Shown: one piece after another, positions 37,500-51,299 of the stretch
How positions within the stretch are numbered: position 1 is the first letter of the stretch
How the letters are laid out: each line of letters starts with the position of its first letter
Source: Theocolax elegans
Lineage: Eukaryota; Arthropoda; Insecta; Hymenoptera; Cerocephalidae
Assembly (NCBI GenBank): GCA_026168455.1
Contig: CM047425.1
Span: 88,291,580-88,355,579, forward strand
DNA length: 64,000 bases
Reading direction: 5' to 3'
Translations under genes and position numbers: made by a program
The notes under the pieces: model-generated
What the model saw: the letters and a program-made list of their open reading frames with translations, nothing else
Told to the model about the DNA's origin: nothing
Database searches by the model: none

Positions 37500-40080
37500 T
37501 TCGTTGGCCTTGCGAAGGAATAATTTATAAAGATTTTTATTCGAGTAGATCGTCGAAATGTACTACGAAGCATGTTTTTCTTTCGTGGTTTTAATGCACA
37601 ATTAATACTGTTGACCATTTCTAGATTGAAAAAACTATAGTTTTACCTATAGTACATTACTTTTAATGTACAAGTTCCTTTATATCGACGTGTCTTAAAG
37701 CTTTACTTATGACGATTCTAATCGATTGTATATAATTAACATTTTTAAACTATAATTAAACAATTGTCTATAACTTACAGAATTTGGATCAAAAGAATAA
37801 CATTTTTTTTAAATATAACATTATGGTTATATCATTGAACTTGCATAAATTCTAATCCTCGAAATGTTTTATGGAGCAACTTTGTATTCGTTTTATAAAA
37901 GGTAAGATAATAAATTATAGTTGTAGTAGAGCAGAAGATTAATGCATTTGGTTTTAAAAGAAAAGTAAGGTAACTAATATTTGAGCAAGATAATTAAGTT
38001 GGAACTATACCTGATGGTATGCCATTAATCTTCAGATGTTTACATTACACTAGAACCTTCAATTGGTATAGAAATAAAATCCCTGTTGCTTTTGATGGAT
38101 ATATAATAAGCATTTTTTTAAAAAAAGGGTAATTAATTTTGCCATCCGGCATACTGTAATTGACATTTTGTATATATTTAACACTTAAATAGCACATTTA
38201 TAGCACAGGCTGCAGCAGGCACTGGGAACATCGATGTATCACAAATAAGATACACATATTCACGCACTTATGCGTCAATGTACATACGTAATAGGTATAT
38301 ATCTATATAAGTATGGGTGCGTTTAGTATGCATAAAATGTAATAAGTAGAAAAGTTGTGGGTAAGTCATTACCGTGTGCGCTTTGATTTAACATCTAAGC
38401 TTATACTAAACAAGTTCTTTCTTTACTGCTATTGAGGCCGCAAATGTATATTATACACACATATATAACGATATAGAAACATATATATATATATGCGTGA
38501 GTACGTTACAAAGACTTTGGATGCGTTTCTTCATTCTTTGAAGTTCGTTCATAATATCTTCTACCATTGTCAAGGTGGGTCAAGGAAAAATTTAATTCGC
38601 ACGATAGTCCAAGTGCAATGACCACGCGATTCTTATTTATGCCTATTCATTTTACATACATTTTTATAGAACAAAAAATTGTTTTTGTTTATAAAATAGA
38701 TAATAGTGAGTTAGGTAAATGTTTACTAGGCAAATAATTGGACTGTAAGTATAAAAAATTCTCTTATTCTTAAATGTGTGTTCATTATTATTAAGGTAGT
38801 TTCGTCTGACGTACAAATCAATATTAATCTTTAACTTAACATCGTCTCGTCGGGTGCAGGATTTTTTTCTGTAGACTAAAAAATTAATATATTATCATAT
38901 TTTAAAGTCGGGTAATTTTGAGCTCATTTTTGCGTACTTAATGTGAACAGCATTATAAAGAGATAAATGTATTCGAAGTAAATGAAACTTCATGCAATTT
39001 TTGTTAATTTCTATTTTTACAAGAAATGCTGGGAAAGGTGTCGTTGAAAATTGATCGTTTGTAACACTCAAAAATGTTAGCCGCTTTTAGTATAACTTCA
39101 AGATTTAACAACTTGGAAAACTTGTAATTTTAAAATAATGAATAAAATTTTTTTTAGTTTTAAGATATCCAACGAGGTCAAATATATATAACCTCATTTA
39201 AGCTTCAAGAGAGTCGTTCGTTTTATTTGGAACAAAAATTTTCCCTCGAATTTGGATAAAAGGAAAATGACTTGCAAATTAAAATTTGAACTGCTTTCTT
39301 CTTATTCGTTAAAACCTGCATTTAGTCGGTTCGAAATAAGAAAAGGTATACATTATAAATTATGCGTAGAATATGAGTAAATAGCAATAATTTATAAATA
39401 CGTAACTGTTAATAAAATATTGAATAACTGTTACATTTTAATATGTTCTTTTAAATAGGTGTGTTATTTACACGTGTCGGTTCGATAAACATTATTTATG
39501 TCCATAAATTCAACATGTAAATTAATTAATAGGATTAATATGATGCGCATCGCTTAAACGATTATTTCCATTTATTTGTGGAATCAAATGACCTCGTTTC
39601 TTTATAATTTTCTGAGGAACAACAACAATTTTGAAAAAAAACAATCTGATTTATTAATAATCAAGTATTGCATTTGAATACGATAAAATTGTAATATATT
39701 TTTTATTACACACTGAATATTTATTATTCCATTTATTCAAAAAATGTAAGCTCTTTTCTTTAAAAAAATCAAACGAATAAAAAAAACTAGATTACTGATT
39801 TTAATATGAAAATAAACAAATATTTAATTTATATTTACTTCTAATTGTACAATAATATCACTTCTTTCCATATATTTACATATATACTCAAAACTAAATT
39901 GACCCAACGTTAATAATCGTGTAATTCAAATTACCTAATCTATTTGAGGAACACAATCGTATCAATCAATAGAATGTATACTCCAGTAATCCATTTGATA
40001 ATTTTGAAAAATATTTCCACTCTGAAAATTTCAAAGAAGAAGGTTTAATTGCGAAAAATCCAAGTACAACGGCATACAAC
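37500..40080. other. AT-rich sequence without a recognised gene
   Basis: No coding exon or repeat was recognised. Runs of TATATA and TACATA near 38280-38500 are low complexity. Confidence 0.55.
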
Positions 40081-40431
40081 GAACTAGAAGGAAGTTGCCT
40101 CGTCTTTGCCATATTGATTTTGCACTCGCCCGCTAGCCAGCACAATGGTTCTCGGGTATCCTTATTGTACTGCTGGGTACGCTCTCGATTACTTGGCCAT
40201 TAATCTAGGTAGATGTCGATGCCGCGACGACGACTTGGGTAACAAAACGTGCGAACACGATATAGCAACTTTTTCTTGGTGGATACTTTTTTTTATGGAT
40301 TTTCCTGTTCATCGGATTTTTCTATTGTCGCAATGTTATATCGACCGATTTGATGATGAGAAAGGATGAGTTTCGATCCATTAAGACTTGAATGTTCGAC
40401 CGATTCAAGAGCTATATGCGACATCTCAAGT
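40080..40431 (+). other. GC-richer block ending in a strong donor-like site
   Basis: A plus frame of 74 codons at 40145-40369 starts at an ATG preceded by GCACA. The block ends at CTCAA|GTGAGTAA (donor at 40430). It could be a first exon, but the frame closes before the donor and its product is not recognisable, so any such exon would be non-coding. Confidence 0.25.
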
Positions 40432-40439
40432 GAGTAATT

Positions 40440-41490
40440 TTATTTAATTTACCAGATCATTTTTATAATTACACTGATACTCGAGAAGATTTAATCTAAG
40501 TATCGTCAATTATTCTTTTTTTTTATATTTGTGCAAACTAAAAGAGAGATTTTGGTTTAATATTATTATATTATTTTAGTATTTACTATTATTTTAATAT
40601 CCGTTTGTTTCTGTATATTTATTACTTGGCAATTTAAATCAAGATATGTTTAGTAAAATGTGTTTTTTTATTAAGCCTATATTTGTCGCGTGTTGCTCTT
40701 GAATTTTGGATTGTTAATAAAACTTATTTATTAATATTAACTTTACATTTGATAAATATTTCTTTTAGAATGAATGCGCATATTGAAAAAGAAATTACAT
40801 CTATAATAAATCAATTTATTGTTGTTTACCGATTACTTTTACTGATAATCAAACATTATAAATTATATACCCTGTAATTATACAATAATTTGTTAAAAAA
40901 TTATAATACGAATAAAAGTTAAATAATTCATATACCTTATCCGCATTTATCTCTGTAACAATAAGAATGAAAATAACGTTATTCATTCTGTTGTAGTCTA
41001 CTTTATTAGTAAGTATAACTTTACAGTACATATATTAAAATAATCTGTACTAATTAAAAGATATTTTATTAGTGAGTGTAATGCTTTAATGAATTTTACT
41101 ATAACTTTTGTAATAATAGCAGAATTTAATATTTCTTTCTAAGTTATGGACAATTATTAGGTTTATTTCGATTATTGATTCAGATTTTTAACTAAAAATA
41201 CAGATAAAACGTAATATAAAAATTGTTTGTAAATATTTATTTACGCACTAATTATTCAACGTTCAATAATGAAAAATATTGTTTAATTCATATATTATAA
41301 TTAAATAATTATAACAAACATGTGTATTTTAATTTAACATTCTCTAGGAATTCCGTAAGTACGTAAAAAATCTTAAATTGACAAGTATTTTACATAGTCA
41401 ATTGTCTTATTACCTTCATACATTTCAAACAATATAAATTTTAAAAGCACTAGTAAAAAAGTTGGAAGCTAGTTCGTAGTATAACGTATG
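40440..41490. other. Very AT-rich sequence without a recognised gene
   Basis: Nothing recognised. Confidence 0.6.
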
Positions 41491-41495
41491 AAAAA

Positions 41496-41590
41496 GACGA
41501 GGAGCGAGAAAAGAGAGATGACGGGATTCGAACATACGGATTATGGATTAGAAATCTCGTACTCTAACCATCGAGCTAACGTTCGCGATG
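41496..41590 (-). mobile_element. tRNA-derived repeat (SINE or tRNA pseudogene), copy 1
   Basis: Read on the minus strand, TTAGCTCGATGGTTAGAGTA resembles a tRNA D-arm (box A) and GTTCGAATCCC resembles the T-arm (box B). The middle loop reads TTTCTAA, as if the anticodon were TCT (arginine). The T-stem and outer anticodon stem do not pair, so it is not a working tRNA. It shares a GACGAGGAGCGAG flank and the same order of tRNA-like blocks with 62171-62257. Confidence 0.55.
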
Positions 41591-41599
41591 CTATGCACC

Positions 41600-42102
41600 G
41601 TTTGGATTAGTCGACGCATCTTATCGCTTACTGGATCGTTTCATACTTTCTAAGTCGCCTGGAAATGTCCGTCACAGTAGTAAACGAAATTTCGTAATTT
41701 TTTTTGCTTCGTTTTTAGAGAGTTCCGTTCTGTCTCTTTCTCATTCCTCCCGAGAACATACAAAAGCTTCGAATCCGCAAACTAAAGAGTGAAAGAAACC
41801 TCTTAAAAAAAAACATTGTAAATTCGAAACACGCGTAACCCACTGGCGTTTTTTACTTTTTTTCTCTATAAACCTTTCTCGAGAGTCACAATTTTATTGC
41901 GTCTCGTGACTGAAACTCAAAGCACTGACTGTTTTTCTTATTTTGTTACATAAGTACAAATATTGAAGTATAAGAATTACCAAGTAATATTCAGGATGCG
42001 ATTAATTAAAGATATAATGTCGATTTTAAGTGCTGTAAAAATCAATTCAAATTTTATTATAAAAAAATAGTGCGTAAAAATTGTACCCGAATTACACATA
42101 TA
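41600..42102. other. Mixed sequence without a recognised gene
   Basis: A moderately GC-richer patch to about 41920 gives way to AT-rich DNA. Nothing gene-like was recognised. Confidence 0.5.
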
Positions 42103-42144
42103 TTTTAATTATGTGCATAAATATTTTTTAATTATGTGCATAAA
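42103..42144. repeat. Short direct tandem duplication
   Basis: TTTTAATTATGTGCATAAA occurs exactly at 42103-42121 and again at 42126-42144, a 23-base period. It contains the octamer-like ATGTGCAT. A slippage duplication is likely. Confidence 0.85.
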
Positions 42145-42209
42145 GTTCGAAATAAGTAAAGATATGTATAATTATAATAAAATCATTTATCATTACAATT
42201 TTCAAATAA

Positions 42210-42290
42210 GTAGAGGCAGACAAGAGAAAGAGGAGTAGAGGAGCGGGTCCAGGGTCGCAGGGGGCAAAGACCCTGTCGTAAAAATTGTTT
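42210..42290. other. Purine-rich block with a small GC hairpin
   Basis: A run of AG-rich sequence (GAGAAAGAGGAGTAGAGGAG) is followed by CAGGGTC and, 12 bases later, GACCCTG, which can pair as a 7-bp stem around 42251-42276. Its role is unknown. Confidence 0.4.
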
Positions 42291-42830
42291 ACGTCTTTTA
42301 GAAAAAGTAATATTAGAAAATATTGAAATTTTATTAAATATATAACTGTTTAATTCAAGGATTAATGTGGGGGAATTTGACGCGTGAAAATACTATAGAA
42401 TGCATAAAGTAAACATTTCACACACACTGTACATACATTATGAAGCGTACGCGTGTGATGAGAAAAGTGATACTTTAAACTTGATGAAAAAAACTCGAAC
42501 TTTATGCACAAAAAATAGAAATACAAATTGCATTTTTATCTAATTTTATTAAAAATTTAACAAAAATTTTCTCAATTGTAATAAAAGAAATCTAATAAAC
42601 GTAGGAAAGAAAGTTTTTTTGTAAAATTAAACGATCAATAGTGCAATATACATTTATGAAAAGTCCAAGTTGAGGCGATCGTTTACAGAAGAAATTTAAT
42701 ATACCGCTCGAAGTTTACCCACCGCGATCTCGAGATTTTATGGAAACGATAAATATATATTTAATACATTTAAGGGAATAGGAGGAAAGTATAGAGTGAG
42801 AAGAAAGGATGCATATGTCCAGTGTCTCGC
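42291..42830. other. AT-rich sequence without a recognised gene
   Basis: Nothing recognised. Confidence 0.55.
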
Positions 42831-42834
42831 GTAC

Positions 42835-43160
42835 GTATTAAAGGGCCTTTAAGGAAGCTCGATTCATAGAATCCTCTTTCCCCTTCGGTGAGCCGATAAG
42901 AAGGGGAGACGTTGCCGCCGGAAGCATTCCTTCATAGTCTTTCTCTCTTACACTCGAGTCCCACTTATACCCTTCTTTGGCTCTCTATCTCTCTTCCTCC
43001 CCCTCGAGTTCAGTGGGTTGGGTGTCTCGCGCGCGCGAATCGATAGAACGACTTTCGCCCGCCTGCAAGTCCCGGATTTTCGCGAGGGAGCGCGAGGCAA
43101 CGAAATAACGAATGAGACACACTTTTTAGGGATTTCCTGGGTAAGGCAACCATTTTTCGC
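42835..43160. other. CpG-rich island, unassigned
   Basis: Contains CTCT-rich tracts and CGCGCGCG near 43028. A 72-codon plus frame at 43018-43236 has no recognisable product. Possible promoter or regulatory island. Confidence 0.3.
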
Positions 43161-43930
43161 TTTCCCTTCTACTTTTTACTATTTTTTTTTGGGAAATACT
43201 GCTACTTTTGAAATTAGTAATAATGCACTTTATTAGATATACTTTCCATACTATTTTATATAATAGTAATGTTTAATCTGATTTAATAATTATCATTTTG
43301 TGAATATTATACCAATTTACAAATAGTTTAGTTTAGTATTACAATGATACTAAAATTTGTAGATGCTCTGGTTTAAATTAATATATTATATAATATATGC
43401 ATGTACCTATAATCGAAGCACAAATTAATCTTTTCCAACGTTAATTGATAAGTACAATTTTATAGGCAATCAGTGATTCTTTTCTTTTATATTAAGTTTA
43501 TTTGAATAATAATAATATTAAAATTTACTACTTCAAAAACTATTATGGTGAGCTTACTATTATTTATTAACTACTTTAATATTATGATCTAACTATTATT
43601 TACTTAAACGTACACTACGATTAAACATTCTTTTGCAGAACTATTCAATTATCTTCAAGATTAACGTTTTGTCGATTTTTAAAATTATATTTACTTTTGA
43701 ACCATATGTTATTTTAACAATTTTTTTAGATCTCAAATGTTTTATTTTCTATTTTTCAAGTTACATATCTTTCATTGCACATTTCAGTATCTTAAAATAT
43801 TTTCATTGTCAATTTTTAATTTCTCTACGTAACCTAGTTTTTCACCGTCAGATTTTATCACCTCACAGATAAATTTATTTGGGGCGTACCTTTTTACAAA
43901 CACGCACATACACACACACTGCACACATAC
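43161..43930. other. AT-rich sequence without a recognised gene
   Basis: The 79-codon frame at 43633-43872 is hydrophobic and AT-driven; I do not regard it as a gene. Confidence 0.5.
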
Positions 43931-43934
43931 AGAC

Positions 43935-44500
43935 AATTACATTTTCGAACCGAAGCGCCTCTAGCGCCAGGATACAATGACATTCCGTTTATCAGACGTA
44001 GGACTTTACCTATACAGGATAAAAATACAATACGAGCAACGGTTATAAATTTCTTTTTTATCGGAACTTTTAACGAAGCCTCCCCAAAGCAATCGCGGTC
44101 GTTAAGATCTCCCTGGGCTCTTAATCACCGTCACGGCGATCTCGGGGTTATCCGTGTGGGTACAATATAAGGAGCATCGAGGCTTACGTAGGTAATATGT
44201 ATATATCTATATACATGTACGTGTGTGTATGGATATTACTTAGAAACGATTAAACGCGACTTGTTTAAGCTGTTTCTACATCATATCTATCTATAAGCCT
44301 AAAGCTAAGAGTCTTTGACGATATACGAAAACGCAAGATGATAAAATAGCGATGGCATTCCACGTGGCGAACCGGAAATTAATCCTACCGCTTACAGACT
44401 CAAAAGCGTCCTTTGCGAGGAGTTCCCTTTTCTCTATTGAAATGTGGAGCAGACATCGTTGACATTTAGTGGATTGTTTCTTTGAGCTCTCTTTTATACT
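43935..44500. other. GC-richer island, unassigned
   Basis: CpG-rich block at about 44070-44200 with further patches to 44430. No coding frame with a recognisable product. Confidence 0.25.
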
Positions 44501-47500
44501 AATGGCTGTCGATTCTTTACTCGGTTAATTGAGTTTACATCCAATGAAAAAGACAATTCAGATTGATTCGATTGATATGTACATGTTATATAAAAAATAA
44601 TTAATTTAATTGAATTTAGTTAATTAAATGAACAATCTTTTCTAATTTATGTATTAAACAATTTTTTCATTCGTCTAAGTTACTAGAGAATTTTTATTTT
44701 TTGTATAACATGCATATGATATGTTTTGGGATCGTTATCGGGTTTTCTCAATATTTTTATCTTGCTTCTTTACGTACGGAACATTGCTTACTAAAAATTG
44801 TAAACAGAGAGTTAGAATTCGTTTTATTATAACGATCTTTTCGCATTGATTGAAACAGTTCTTAACGTATCATTATATATTAAAGTTGTAAATTTATTAT
44901 AAAATTTGCAGTTTGACACGAATGCATTATAATTATGAATATGAAACATTATAATACGATTAAGCTATATTAGATTAATCATTTTATATTAAATGATATA
45001 TCACCTCTTTAATGTGCGAATGATAAACATGCATGCATTTATCATTTATGGAATTAAATACTTTTCGTATACGTAAACATTAAAATTATTGATAGCCGTT
45101 TCGTGCTCTAATTAAAACGTGCGTGTGTGTTCACCAGTAAAGATATTAGCGAAGACTTTAATCCCTCTCTGTCGTTCTTTGATATGAGCTAAAGAATAAA
45201 TGCAAAGTAGGATTAAAACGTTTCCGACTGAGCAAAAAGTCGTTCGTAAAATCCAACAGTAGAAAAAAGTAGGTAACTTTAAAGATTATAAAAAACCTGA
45301 AACAATTCACAGTAACGAAGAAGAATGACAAGCTATTGCAAAATATAGTGTTTAAAACGGAACCTGTCAGTTACTCGAATTTTCTTTCTCACTATCGTAC
45401 AAAGGTTTCATTAGATGTTGAACCACTGACCTTTCCACACTATCGGCGAATTACGATAAATGACTTCGACTTCAATTAAAGTTTGGAGAAATCTTTAACG
45501 CGAAATACGAGCGAGGGCAATGCACACTAAAATTACAATTTTTTCGAATCGTGTACACTCAAAATAAATATGAAAACGTCCAAGATTCCCGTTGCTCGGT
45601 TAGTAAATCGAAAAGTTATAGAATTCGAAATAATATAAGTTTTTTTTAAATTAATAATTAAATCAATTTTTTTGTATCTTAACAATCTTTTTACAAATAA
45701 GATAAATTTTTAGATTAATTTTTATCGAATAGCTGATATGTTCTGAAGTTACAGTTCAATCACTGTAACTTTTACTTCAAAATTTTATCCTTGTATATTC
45801 TGTCTAAGCACTGAACTATAATTCTTTATTATTTTAACCAGCCTTAATCGTCTATACAATAAAATTAAACATTTTTCTAATTTATGACATGTAACCTTTT
45901 TGTAAACACTTTTTTGCACATACATCAATTCTTTTATTTGCGTCCTATTTCATAAAGCTGTGTTATAGTCGTTAGGCAATTAAATAAGATTTTTGATCTG
46001 TAAAATCCAGTTTTAAGCAAGCGTCGGAAAACATTTTAAATTATATCTTGGTTAGTTAATAACCGTAGTTAACAAATTTATTTTTACTTAAAACAAATTT
46101 TTCTATTTAACAATTTAATTGATTTCATAATAAAATTAATAAAACTATTGGACGCTATTTGTTTAAATTGTTCAGATAACTAACTACCATCTCTAACGTA
46201 CTAAAAATGGAAGTATTTCGTTTTCTATTAACCGACGGTAGAAAATTATTCGTCGAGTGAAAAATCCGGGAGAATAATTCCGCGATACGAAATGCGCTAA
46301 CAAAGATAAAACTGAATGCACGAAAGTTTTCAGGAAGAAAAACCATTCAACTTGCCAATGGTATACATAAGTGAACATGCAAATTTGGTGAAGCGTGCGG
46401 CGCGTTCTTGTATGTAACAGAAACTCCTAGGGTGACAGTGAAAAACATTCTGCGACAATTTTTATTGAACCCAACGGTATTCTATACATTCCATTTCTCG
46501 TTTCCTCGCGATAATTCAACTTGGTGATATCCTTCTACCTCTTTATCAAAACCTTATACTTCGAAGAAAGCAGTTCACGACTTTTATTGCAAATCATTAT
46601 ACAACTTTTTTTCCAAAGTTTCATAAACAAAATATTCATTTACCCATATTGTGAAATCGTTCAATTGTGGCATAAAACGTGGCGGGAACGTTTCAATTTA
46701 CATGCTATACATTTATAAATATGAGTGAAAAACTTTATATATTATAGACACTTTTACACTTACTGATGTATAATATTCCATTTGTAAATATAATTGAAAG
46801 CGTTGAGTCATTTATATTAAATAGATATTTACTTCTTGTTTTCAAAATATATTTAATATGAATGTAAATTTTTGGACAAAATTCGTGTTTAAACAATTAG
46901 GATGTGTTGATATTCTGCTGCAATAAATTGAAAAAGTAACAATGTGCGGTGCAGTTTGTATAATGACGCATTTCGCGTGAGAGAACATCGTTGGATCACA
47001 GTTTCAGATTATACAATATTTAGACGGATTAAATTTTTACACTTTGGTGCACCAGCTGTTCAAGCTAAACACAAAGTACGCGTATTAACCATTGTACAAA
47101 TATATATCTATATCTATATAATTGAGAGAAAGCCGATGCAGTTATGCGATCAAGCACGCGAAAATATATAAAGGGGACGATTCTCTATTTAAACAAAATT
47201 ATGACTTGGCACAGTAATAATTCACCCTTATTGTTTATCATTTAAATTACTGCCAGCCAAGTAACACGTATCTGGTTATAATTATTGTACTAGCTTGTTT
47301 TTTCATCGGTATATAAATGTACAATGCTTTAGAAAAATATGTTAAGAGTTAGAAAGCAATAACATGTGATGTTGTTAACAATCTAGGTCATATTAAACGT
47401 AAATTGAATGTTTAATATTTCGATATGCTAAGCTGCTGTTGATTATTTATAATTAAATGTAATATAAAAAATTAACTGCAAGAAAATTTGTAGAATCATT

Positions 47501-48110
47501 AATTTTTATTTAATTGCTAAAACTTTTATATAAACCGTAATCTAATTAAAATCACGAAAACTGACTAAATTTTTATTCGGAATTAGTGAAAAGAAGTTAA
47601 ATGTGCTAGCATTTAACGAGAGACGAAAATTAATTAAATCAGTTGAAAAAAATTATAAATTTTTTAATCCGGTCGACGAGGAAGCAGTTAATTTGTGTTA
47701 ACTTTTTTTGCTTATTTTACAAAACTTGATATTTCCAGTAAATGGCAAGAATAGAGCTAAACGTTAAACCATTCGTAAGTGTAAATTAGATATCATTATT
47801 TATATACACGTAGTGCGAGGTAGTATCAGCTTGTAATGATGAAATGGCTATCAATTATGTCCGTAAAAAATTCTATATTAAATTTAGAATTGTAACAATT
47901 TGGCTGGATAGTTTTTCTGCTACGATGCATCATTTAGTTTGTCAGAAGTTGAGCTGTGTGCTTCCTTTTCTTATTTTTTACATTCAATTAATAAAGAAAA
48001 TATTTATAAAATCATTTACACCATTTAGCTGTATTATAGGTTGTAAAAGTAAACACATTTATAATATATGTATTAAACACTTTAAACGAAGTACTTAGGC
48101 GATTAATTTA
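44501..48110. other. AT-rich sequence without a recognised gene
   Basis: Frames at 46155-46378 (minus), 46521-46718, 46944-47171 and 47844-48098 show no recognisable product. If a gene starts at 48552 on the minus strand, this stretch would be its first intron. Confidence 0.5.
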
Positions 48111-48465
48111 TTTTCTCAAGTACTTCTTGGGTAGAACGAAGATACGAATCAACTAATCCAAGACTCATCGATGCATGGACGTATCGATCTAACGAACTAA
48201 GCTACCTAAAGGGGAAATTTCTCAAGTGTATCTATATTAAGTCTAGATAGGACCGAGTAATCCGAGACGCCTGAAACTGCGACTTTCTTGCCGAGAGAAA
48301 GTGACATTATAGTTTGGTGACACACAAGCGTGAGACATAATATAAATACAATGGGGAAACGAGGTCAATAACAGTACACTCTATACTAAACTGATAGTTA
48401 AAAAAAAGAAAAAAAAGAGAATAATCATGTATGTATCATTATATATGTGCATAAGGATCCATTAC

Positions 48466-48552
48466 CTTGCTTCTGTTGCGGGGCGCAAAGTCCTCCTTGC
48501 TCGGCTTCCTCCTCTTGTCCTTGAGTATCATTCTCGCTGCAGCGAACGCCAT
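48466..48552 (-). CDS. Candidate first coding exon of an unidentified minus-strand gene
   Basis: On the minus strand, ATG at 48552-48550 sits in a strong start context (CAACCATGG) and opens 29 codons, beginning MAFAAARMILKDKRRKPSKE and ending RNRSK. A GT donor (AAG|GTAATG) follows at 48465-48464, in phase 0. The sequence is GC-richer than its surroundings, very basic around residues 11-19, and has no signal peptide. The upstream minus-strand sequence to about 48700 looks like a 5'UTR, with a CCAAT motif near 48694-48698. No second exon could be assigned, and the frame closes soon after the donor. I do not recognise the protein. It could be the start of a gene with a large first intron, or chance in a GC-rich island. 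Confidence 0.4.
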
Positions 48553-48960
48553 GGTTGCGTATACAACCCTTCACACAAGATACAAACTGACACGATCGGC
48601 GCTCACAAAGAGCCTTCTTCTTCTTCTCAAGATCAACCCCGCCGTCTCCTTACGGTTTTGTCACTCTCACACGGTTAGTCAATAATATTCCGATTGGTTA
48701 CTTAGGTTGACGGGTCTTTCGGCACCCTACGAACTTGGTACTCGACTGGAAGCTCGGGCCTCTCTTGCTTCCTTGAGGGTGCGACCCGCGAAGCCACTGT
48801 CAGCGATTGCTACTCCGCGCATTTGTCACCCTCTCCTTCCTAGTCGTTATCCACGGCTTTGGAGGGGGAATTTTGATCCTACCTTTCAGCTGGCTACGTT
48901 CTGTATGATTTGATTTTTTGATGGATCTTCATGCTTTTTTTGTGCTTTGAGGAGACGGCT
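48553..48960 (-). promoter_or_regulatory. Possible 5'UTR and promoter island for the minus-strand candidate exon
   Basis: A GC-rich block with a CCAAT motif on the minus strand (about 48694-48698) and no TATA box. Plus-strand frames of 68-83 codons overlap it but have no recognisable product. The island character supports a TATA-less promoter, which is inference. Confidence 0.3.
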
Positions 48961-48999
48961 ATTGTATTATACCCATGGATCTGCGAGATAACAATTACC

Positions 49000-51290
49000 C
49001 CTTAAATGATTTTCTTGTTCTATATCGATCATTTTCTTTGACAATGTTCCCACGCGAATTTACTATTTTAAATATATATATATATTTTTTCAAAATACTT
49101 GTATGTAGTTTAAGAAATATTTCATGCGTGATAGATGCACACGTTTAAGAAAAAAGTATTAGTGTAGTATCAGTGAAAAATTAGGCGTGTATTGCGTGAA
49201 ATTAAAGCGAATATGGTGTGGGAAAAATGGTGTGAGATATGACATATATTTAATTTAATTTTATTGTCAATTAAAAAGAGGTAGCTTAATTTATTCCCAT
49301 AATTTCTATATTTATCTAGCGTGTACACAATACAAATTAAAATATTCAAAGCACTACAATGTTATAACTTATTCGCATTCTTTGTAAATAGTAATTATGA
49401 AAATAGAAGTGAAATATATAGAGAATACAATTATTGTAGTTTATTAAACGATCTATTTAAATTATTCTTTAATAGCCTAGCAACTAGTTCACCAAACCAT
49501 ATTATAAGAGTTTTCGATATTTTAGTACAGGTTAAAATGTAGTGAGGTGTATAAGGAGCTCGCATATAATATAGCAAAGGAGAAAAGGACGACTCGCTAG
49601 AAATGCAAATTACGAGGGTTCACGTTAAACTGACCGCAGTGGATGCAACTCTTTTTACGAGGGCGCGTCCGATTTTGCACCTTGTAATTAAAGGGATAAC
49701 GAGTCGTGGTGAAACAAAAGGTTTTGAGATAGGACAAACGAAACATGTTTATCTTCTTTGCATAGTGTTGGTCTAATTTTATGCTGGAAGTACCAGATTA
49801 ATTTTATTTATTTTACCCTACAAGAAGAATTAAATTATTGAGAAAGTAGGTATTGCACTTGTAGACTGACACCTTCAGAATTACTTTTAAAGGCCACTCA
49901 AAAAGATTTTTTAATCATCGTGTAAAATATTGTTGCGCGATGCACTATAGATAACTATAAAAGCTTTAGTGAATAAACCTAATATATTTGATTTACTGGA
50001 ACTGCTTTATGCAAAAAATTATATTTGTTCATTAGATAGAAATTTAAATTCGTTTTGAACCCGTTATCAATAATTTAACAAAGGTTGCAAAAAGAATAAC
50101 TTTTATGTATTTTATTGTTAAAATATTTCATCTTTTCTAGCTTATTTAATTATATCATTAATTATATCATCTTTTAGGTGTTTTAAAACAGCTTATTTTT
50201 ACTCTAATCCTTGAAATCTTTATTATTTAATATTTACATTTATGTGAACATTACATTTTACATTTTAAACTAATCGCTAGTGTAAAAAATATAGATTATA
50301 GGTTGTGCCATTGTTTAACAGATTTTGATCCATTTAAAAATGTTTAATTTAAAGAAATTTTCCTTATTCGTTCATTCACCGTCAAGTCACCTTATAATTA
50401 TGATATAGAAAGATTTTTGTTGTACTTTCGTTACTAAGCATTCTTCTATTTTATATGTATAGATGCCGTACCGTCATTATTCAAATACTCTTTTGTTAAT
50501 TTCTTTCTCATTCTTCGTGACTCCCGAGAATAATCGTAGCTAAATATAATCACAATGGAAGTTGCGATACTCCAGGTATATCTAATTTCATGAATGCGAT
50601 AATGATAATATATAAATTTAAATTGCGTTAAACAATAAAATTTTATTAATTAAAATTTAAATAATGTTTTAAACGCATTATCATTTAACACGTAAGAATC
50701 GTGACACTTAATGCATTAACTATATTGTAATTTATGGGTCGTTTAATCAGAGTGAACAAGAAGTAATAAAATGTAGGCCAAATATTTACAACCTCATTTG
50801 ATGACGAACTTTTAGTAAAATTATTATAATCATAAAAAGCGGTTTATACACGGATGTTGATTATTAAAGTAAACAACACAATTAATTTTTGCGGAAAATA
50901 TATTTTTTAATATAATGTATATTAAAAGGGAACCAGGTAAATAAAAAATGAAATTCCAAAAGTCGTTTAGATTATAAAAACATAATGAGAAAATAAATTA
51001 AAATTGAAATTGAATTTAATAGTTTTAAAAGTAAACAATCGTGCATGCTCAATACTACGAAGTATTTTCTCCTACTTCTTGGAAGAGGAAACAATCCCGA
51101 TTCATGTAAATTAAATTAAATCCTACGCATTTTACACCGACAGCGAAAATGAAGAGAATACGCCAAACAATTTTTAATCGCGGATCCGTCATTTTAAAAA
51201 TGCGCAATTCATTTTAAAAAAGGTAATTCAGGTTAATATTATTATTTTTTAATCCTTGCACATAAGTGAAGTATTTAATTAGATCACGGG
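49000..51290. other. AT-rich sequence with one GC-richer patch
   Basis: A CpG-containing patch lies at 49580-49730, and a perfect 12-base tandem duplication (TAATTATATCAT twice) at 50147-50170. Nothing gene-like was recognised. Confidence 0.5.
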
Positions 51291-51299
51291 ATAATAATA

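Noticed and set aside
41496..41590. Functional tRNA-Arg(TCT)
   Set aside because: The T-stem and the outer part of the anticodon stem do not pair, so it was called a tRNA-derived repeat instead.
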